Assembly: GCA_964430565.1 (NCBI GenBank)
Contig: CAYSFD010000020.1
Span: 83,888-147,887, forward strand
Length of the DNA stretch: 64,000 nt
Direction of reading: 5' to 3'
Source: VBDM01 sp964430565
GTDB taxonomy: Bacteria > Pseudomonadota > Gammaproteobacteria > Burkholderiales > SG8-39
The position numbers and the translations under genes were made by a program. Every line of letters starts with the position of its first letter. Position 1 is the first letter of the stretch. The notes beneath the pieces were generated by a model. It had not been told where the DNA came from and ran no database searches. It worked only from the letters and a program-made list of their open reading frames with translations. Shown here one piece after another: positions 61,523 through 64,000 of the stretch.

Positions 61523-63202
61523 ATGCCAGACGATAAGGAACCGAAACCGAAGCAGGACCCGAAACCGAAGCGCACGCACAGTCTCGAGGACCATCGCCAC
61601 GGCGAGGATTTCGGTCACAGCCACGAAGGCGACGAAGCTGCAGACCACGACCACGATCACTTCGACGCGGAAGGGAACATCGAGGACAATCCCTTGTGGA
61701 TCCAGGACCACGTTTCGCTCGCGAGCGTCGGCATCGACATAGGGTCCTCCGGAACGCAGGTCATTTTTTCCCGTTTGAATCTGCGGCGCATGGGCGAGGA
61801 CCTCTCGAGCCGTTACTTCGTCGTGTCCCGGGAGACCCTGTATCAGTCGCCCGTTTCGCTGACTCCTTATAGCAGCGAGGAGCTCATCGATGATGTGCAA
61901 CTGGGAGCCATCATTGACAGGGCTTTCGCCGAGGCGGGGCTCCATCCTGACGATATCGACGCCGGAGCCGTGATCCTGACCGGGGAAGCTCTGCGGCGCG
62001 AAAATGCCCGGGCCATCGCCAATCTTCTCGCCGAGCAGCGCGGGGAATTCGTCTGCGCGAGTGCGGGCCACAATATGGAATCGATGCTGGCGGCGTTCGG
62101 CTCGGGGGCGGCCCGCGTTTCGCACGACTCCGGCAAGCGCATTCTCAACGTCGATATCGGCGGCGGCACCACCAAGCTCGCTCTGGTCGAACGAGGCAAA
62201 GTCCTCGCCACGGCTGCCTTGCACGTAGGCGGCCGTTTGCACGTTGTCGACGAAAACCACCGAATCATCCGCCTTGATCCCGCCGGGCGGCATCTCGCCT
62301 CCAAGGCGGGATTCCGTTGGAGCCGCGGTGATGTCGCCGAAGCCGCCGCCATGGAACGCGTCGCCGAATGGATGGCCGATGCAATCATTGCCGCGCTTGG
62401 CGCGCGGCCGTTCCCGGCAGACGTCCAGGAGCTTTTTCTGACCGAACCGCTGCCGGACCTGGGTGGCATCGACGGGGTGATGTTTTCCGGCGGGGTGGCC
62501 GAATACATCTATCAGCGCGAGCCGCGAGATTTCGGCGACATGGGACGCTTGCTTGGAGTCGCCGTGCGAAGAAAAGTGGACGCGGGAGCCTTGCCCTGGC
62601 CGTTGCTTCCTCCCGGCGAATGCATCCGCGCCACGGCGTTGGGAGCTTCCGAGTACAGCGTGCAGTTGAGCGGCAACACCATCTATATTTCCAATCCAGG
62701 GGCGCTGCTGCCCAGGAGAAATCTGCAGGTGCTGCAGCCGGCCTACTCGTGCAAAGGGCCGGTCGACCCCGACCGGATGGCCGACACGATCCGCGAGCAC
62801 TTCAAAGCCTTCGATCTGGTTGAGGGCGCGAGCGAAGCGGCGCTCGCATTGCGCTGGGAAGGGCCGCCTTCCTACGAGCGCATCGCTGCGTTCGCCCTGG
62901 GCATACGTCGCGGTCTGACGAACACCATCGCGAAACGAATGCCCGTCTACGTCATGGTAGACGGGGACATTGCGCAGACCCTCGGCGCGATCCTGCGGGA
63001 CGAGATGGGCGTCGAAAGCGAGATCCTCGTCATCGACGGCGTTGTCCTATGGGATTTCGATTACATCGACCTCGGGCGTATTCGAATGCCCTCCCAAACC
63101 GTTCCCGTCACCGTGAAGTCCCTCGTTTTCAGCGAAGATCCGCGCGCCCCTCACGCACATTCCCATCGCAGTCACAGTCACGAGCATCACGGCCACCGCT
63201 AA
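61523..63202 (+). CDS. eutA: EutA-like ethanolamine ammonia-lyase reactivating factor with His-rich termini
   Basis: An actin/Hsp70-fold ATPase that in EutA ejects damaged B12 from ethanolamine ammonia-lyase; 559 residues. Nucleotide motifs: VGIDIGSSGTQVIFSRLNLR (phosphate 1), LNVDIGGGTTKLALVERGKV (phosphate 2), GVMFSGGVAEYIY; YVMVDGDIAQTLGAIL is EutA-specific. The N-terminus (about 18-46) and C-terminus (544-559) are rich in His, for example DHDHDHFD and HAHSHRSHSHEHHGHR, unlike ordinary EutA (about 470 residues). No eutBC in the window, so the client enzyme is not shown. Confidence 0.85.
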   Translation: MPDDKEPKPKQDPKPKRTHSLEDHRHGEDFGHSHEGDEAADHDHDHFDAEGNIEDNPLWIQDHVSLASVGIDIGSSGTQVIFSRLNLRRMGEDLSSRYFVVSRETLYQSPVSLTPYSSEELIDDVQLGAIIDRAFAEAGLHPDDIDAGAVILTGEALRRENARAIANLLAEQRGEFVCASAGHNMESMLAAFGSGAARVSHDSGKRILNVDIGGGTTKLALVERGKVLATAALHVGGRLHVVDENHRIIRLDPAGRHLASKAGFRWSRGDVAEAAAMERVAEWMADAIIAALGARPFPADVQELFLTEPLPDLGGIDGVMFSGGVAEYIYQREPRDFGDMGRLLGVAVRRKVDAGALPWPLLPPGECIRATALGASEYSVQLSGNTIYISNPGALLPRRNLQVLQPAYSCKGPVDPDRMADTIREHFKAFDLVEGASEAALALRWEGPPSYERIAAFALGIRRGLTNTIAKRMPVYVMVDGDIAQTLGAILRDEMGVESEILVIDGVVLWDFDYIDLGRIRMPSQTVPVTVKSLVFSEDPRAPHAHSHRSHSHEHHGHR

Positions 63203-63287
63203 GTTCCGCCAGGCTGAACGCGGCACACGCGAACCGCGCGAGCCGTCAAAGTGGAAGGGTATAATGCCGGCACGAGCGGAGACACTG

Positions 63288-63839
63288 ATGGGCATCGAAT
63301 CGCACTATCACAGCAAAACCGACCGGGTATTCGTACGCGCGATTACCGGCCACTACAAACTCAAGGACGAGTTGGCCCGGCTGCGCGCCCTTCCCCGGGT
63401 GCGCAAAGGCAGCCAGATCAAGTTTGTCGACGGCCCGCAGGCCTACAGTCGCCACTACGTTGAGCCCGAGGACGGGATCACCCAGACCTTGCATATCCAC
63501 TTGGAGGAGTACGGCCCGGGAGGCAAATCCCAGAAGCATGGTCACGTCAACGAAGCGGCGTTTTACATCCTCGACGGCAAGGGCTACGAAATCCACGATG
63601 GCGTGCGCTACGATTGGTCGGCCGGGGACGTGGCAGTCGTACACAACAACTGCGTGCACCAGCATTTCAACGCCGATCCTGACAGGCCGGCGCGGGCCCT
63701 GGTTCTCAAGACCAAGCCGATGTACATGTTCATGAACATGCTGTTTCAGCACCTGGTCGAGCCTCGCCCTACGGAGCCGGCCCCCGGGGGGCAGGGCTTT
63801 CAAGCGAGGGAATCAGAGGAAAGTGGCAACCACGCGTGA
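63288..63839 (+). CDS. Cupin-domain protein
   Basis: A 183-residue protein (from ATG 63288, MGIESHYHSKTDRVF) with a cupin: HIHLEEYGPGGKSQKHGHVN then EAAFYILDGKGYEIHDGVRY and GDVAVVHNNCVHQHFNAD, holding His/Glu metal ligands. Related to gentisate-dioxygenase-like cupins. It follows the EutA-like gene by about 85 bases, with the next gene 20 bases on. An upstream in-frame ATG (63264) is possible. Confidence 0.82.
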   Translation: MGIESHYHSKTDRVFVRAITGHYKLKDELARLRALPRVRKGSQIKFVDGPQAYSRHYVEPEDGITQTLHIHLEEYGPGGKSQKHGHVNEAAFYILDGKGYEIHDGVRYDWSAGDVAVVHNNCVHQHFNADPDRPARALVLKTKPMYMFMNMLFQHLVEPRPTEPAPGGQGFQARESEESGNHA

Positions 63840-63859
63840 TGTGATGGAGGGTTTGCAAC

Positions 63860-64000
63860 ATGGCCTGGGGTGAATCGAAAGCCTGGATGCGCGGCAGCGC
63901 GCACCAGAAGCTGTATCAGAGCCTGCTCGATAACGCGATGCAGGCCCCGGCGAGAAACGCCAAGCGCAGGAAGATCGTGCATCCGGAGGACATGCCCTGG
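63860..64000 (+). CDS. Unrecognised gene, N-terminal part only
   Basis: ATG at 63860 with GGAGG nine bases upstream; 47 codons open to the window end: MAWGESKAWMRGSAHQKLYQ then SLLDNAMQAPARNAKRRKIV and HPEDMPW. It likely continues as a protein co-transcribed with the cupin. The KRKxVHPE-MPW style ending resembles the N-terminal stretch of cupin-type proteins, but I cannot name it. Confidence 0.65.
   Translation, partial: MAWGESKAWMRGSAHQKLYQSLLDNAMQAPARNAKRRKIVHPEDMPW

Noticed and set aside
61436..62800. Long minus-strand extension of the RHH antitoxin frame
   Set aside because: It overlaps the EutA-like gene; RHH homology starts at MGTLTIRL and an operator lies just upstream of that ATG.
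1..64000. CRISPR array, prophage or complete insertion sequence
   Set aside because: No regularly spaced direct repeats, cas genes, transposase, integrase or phage structural genes were recognised on either strand.

Overview
The window is GC-rich, densely coded chromosomal DNA from a betaproteobacterium, most likely in or near Burkholderiales. This is inferred from three things. The housekeeping order ompA-gyrA-serC-pheA-hisC-tyrA-aroA-cmk-rpsA-ihfB-lapA-lapB-ugd-rfaE-hldD-cysM is characteristic of that class. There are several Bug/TctC-type orphan periplasmic receptors. The tmRNA encodes the tag ANDERFALAA. No plasmid, phage structural, transposase or integrase gene was recognised, and no CRISPR array.

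Layout. 1-6.6 kb: glutaryl-CoA dehydrogenase (cut by the window start) and a 3-hydroxyacyl-CoA dehydrogenase; a Bug receptor with a UspA protein; an orphan CoxL-like molybdenum hydroxylase. 6.6-12.1 kb: cold-shock protein, tmRNA, DUF1330 protein, gph-ubiG, and two OmpA-type lipoproteins flanking an MTA/SAH-deaminase-like amidohydrolase. 12.3-33.3 kb: gyrA, serC and the aromatic amino acid/cmk/rpsA/ihfB operon, interrupted after gyrA by a toxin-antitoxin (TA) pair and between serC and pheA by about 9 kb of accessory DNA (three Bug receptors, TA modules, an exported methyltransferase, a VOC protein, a lipoprotein, and serA). 33.3-41.4 kb: lapAB, the nucleotide-sugar/heptose genes ugd-rfaE-hldD, cysM, a PolB-like exonuclease and rlmD. 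41.4-44.5 kb: a BI-1 family membrane protein, tRNA-Ser(UGA), an XRE regulator, lysC, tRNA-Ser(GCU). 44.6-60.4 kb is accessory: esterase, MFS exporter, EthD protein, a TAXI-TRAP transporter, a CocE-like hydrolase, a block of gene fragments and three TA modules, then an SMP-30/cupin/CocE/amidase operon. 60.5-64 kb: tRNA-Arg(ACG), a PIN/ribbon-helix-helix TA pair, an EutA-like reactivase with histidine-rich ends, a cupin, and the start of another gene.

The most unusual signal is repeated duplication of gene 3' ends. The last 57 bases of serC, coding for its final 18 residues and stop, occur three times (ending at 16903, 18153 and 18959). The copies differ mostly at synonymous or conservative positions and enclose first a Bug receptor and then a Phd/PIN TA module. 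Independently, the last 47 codons plus 3' flank of a CocE-like hydrolase gene (52431-52637) recur at 53821-54027. These enclose a ruvC fragment, a truncated Bug receptor and a frameshifted YoeB with a ribbon-helix-helix antitoxin. Both look like cargo inserted at a gene tail, with the tail restored from a diverged homologue. I know of no named element that does this, and no recombinase is visible.

Functionally the core region supplies serine and aromatic amino acids, translation and nucleoid proteins, and LPS core precursors. The accessory regions are dominated by solute receptors lacking their permeases, hydrolases of amide/ester substrates, and at least seven TA or TA-like loci.
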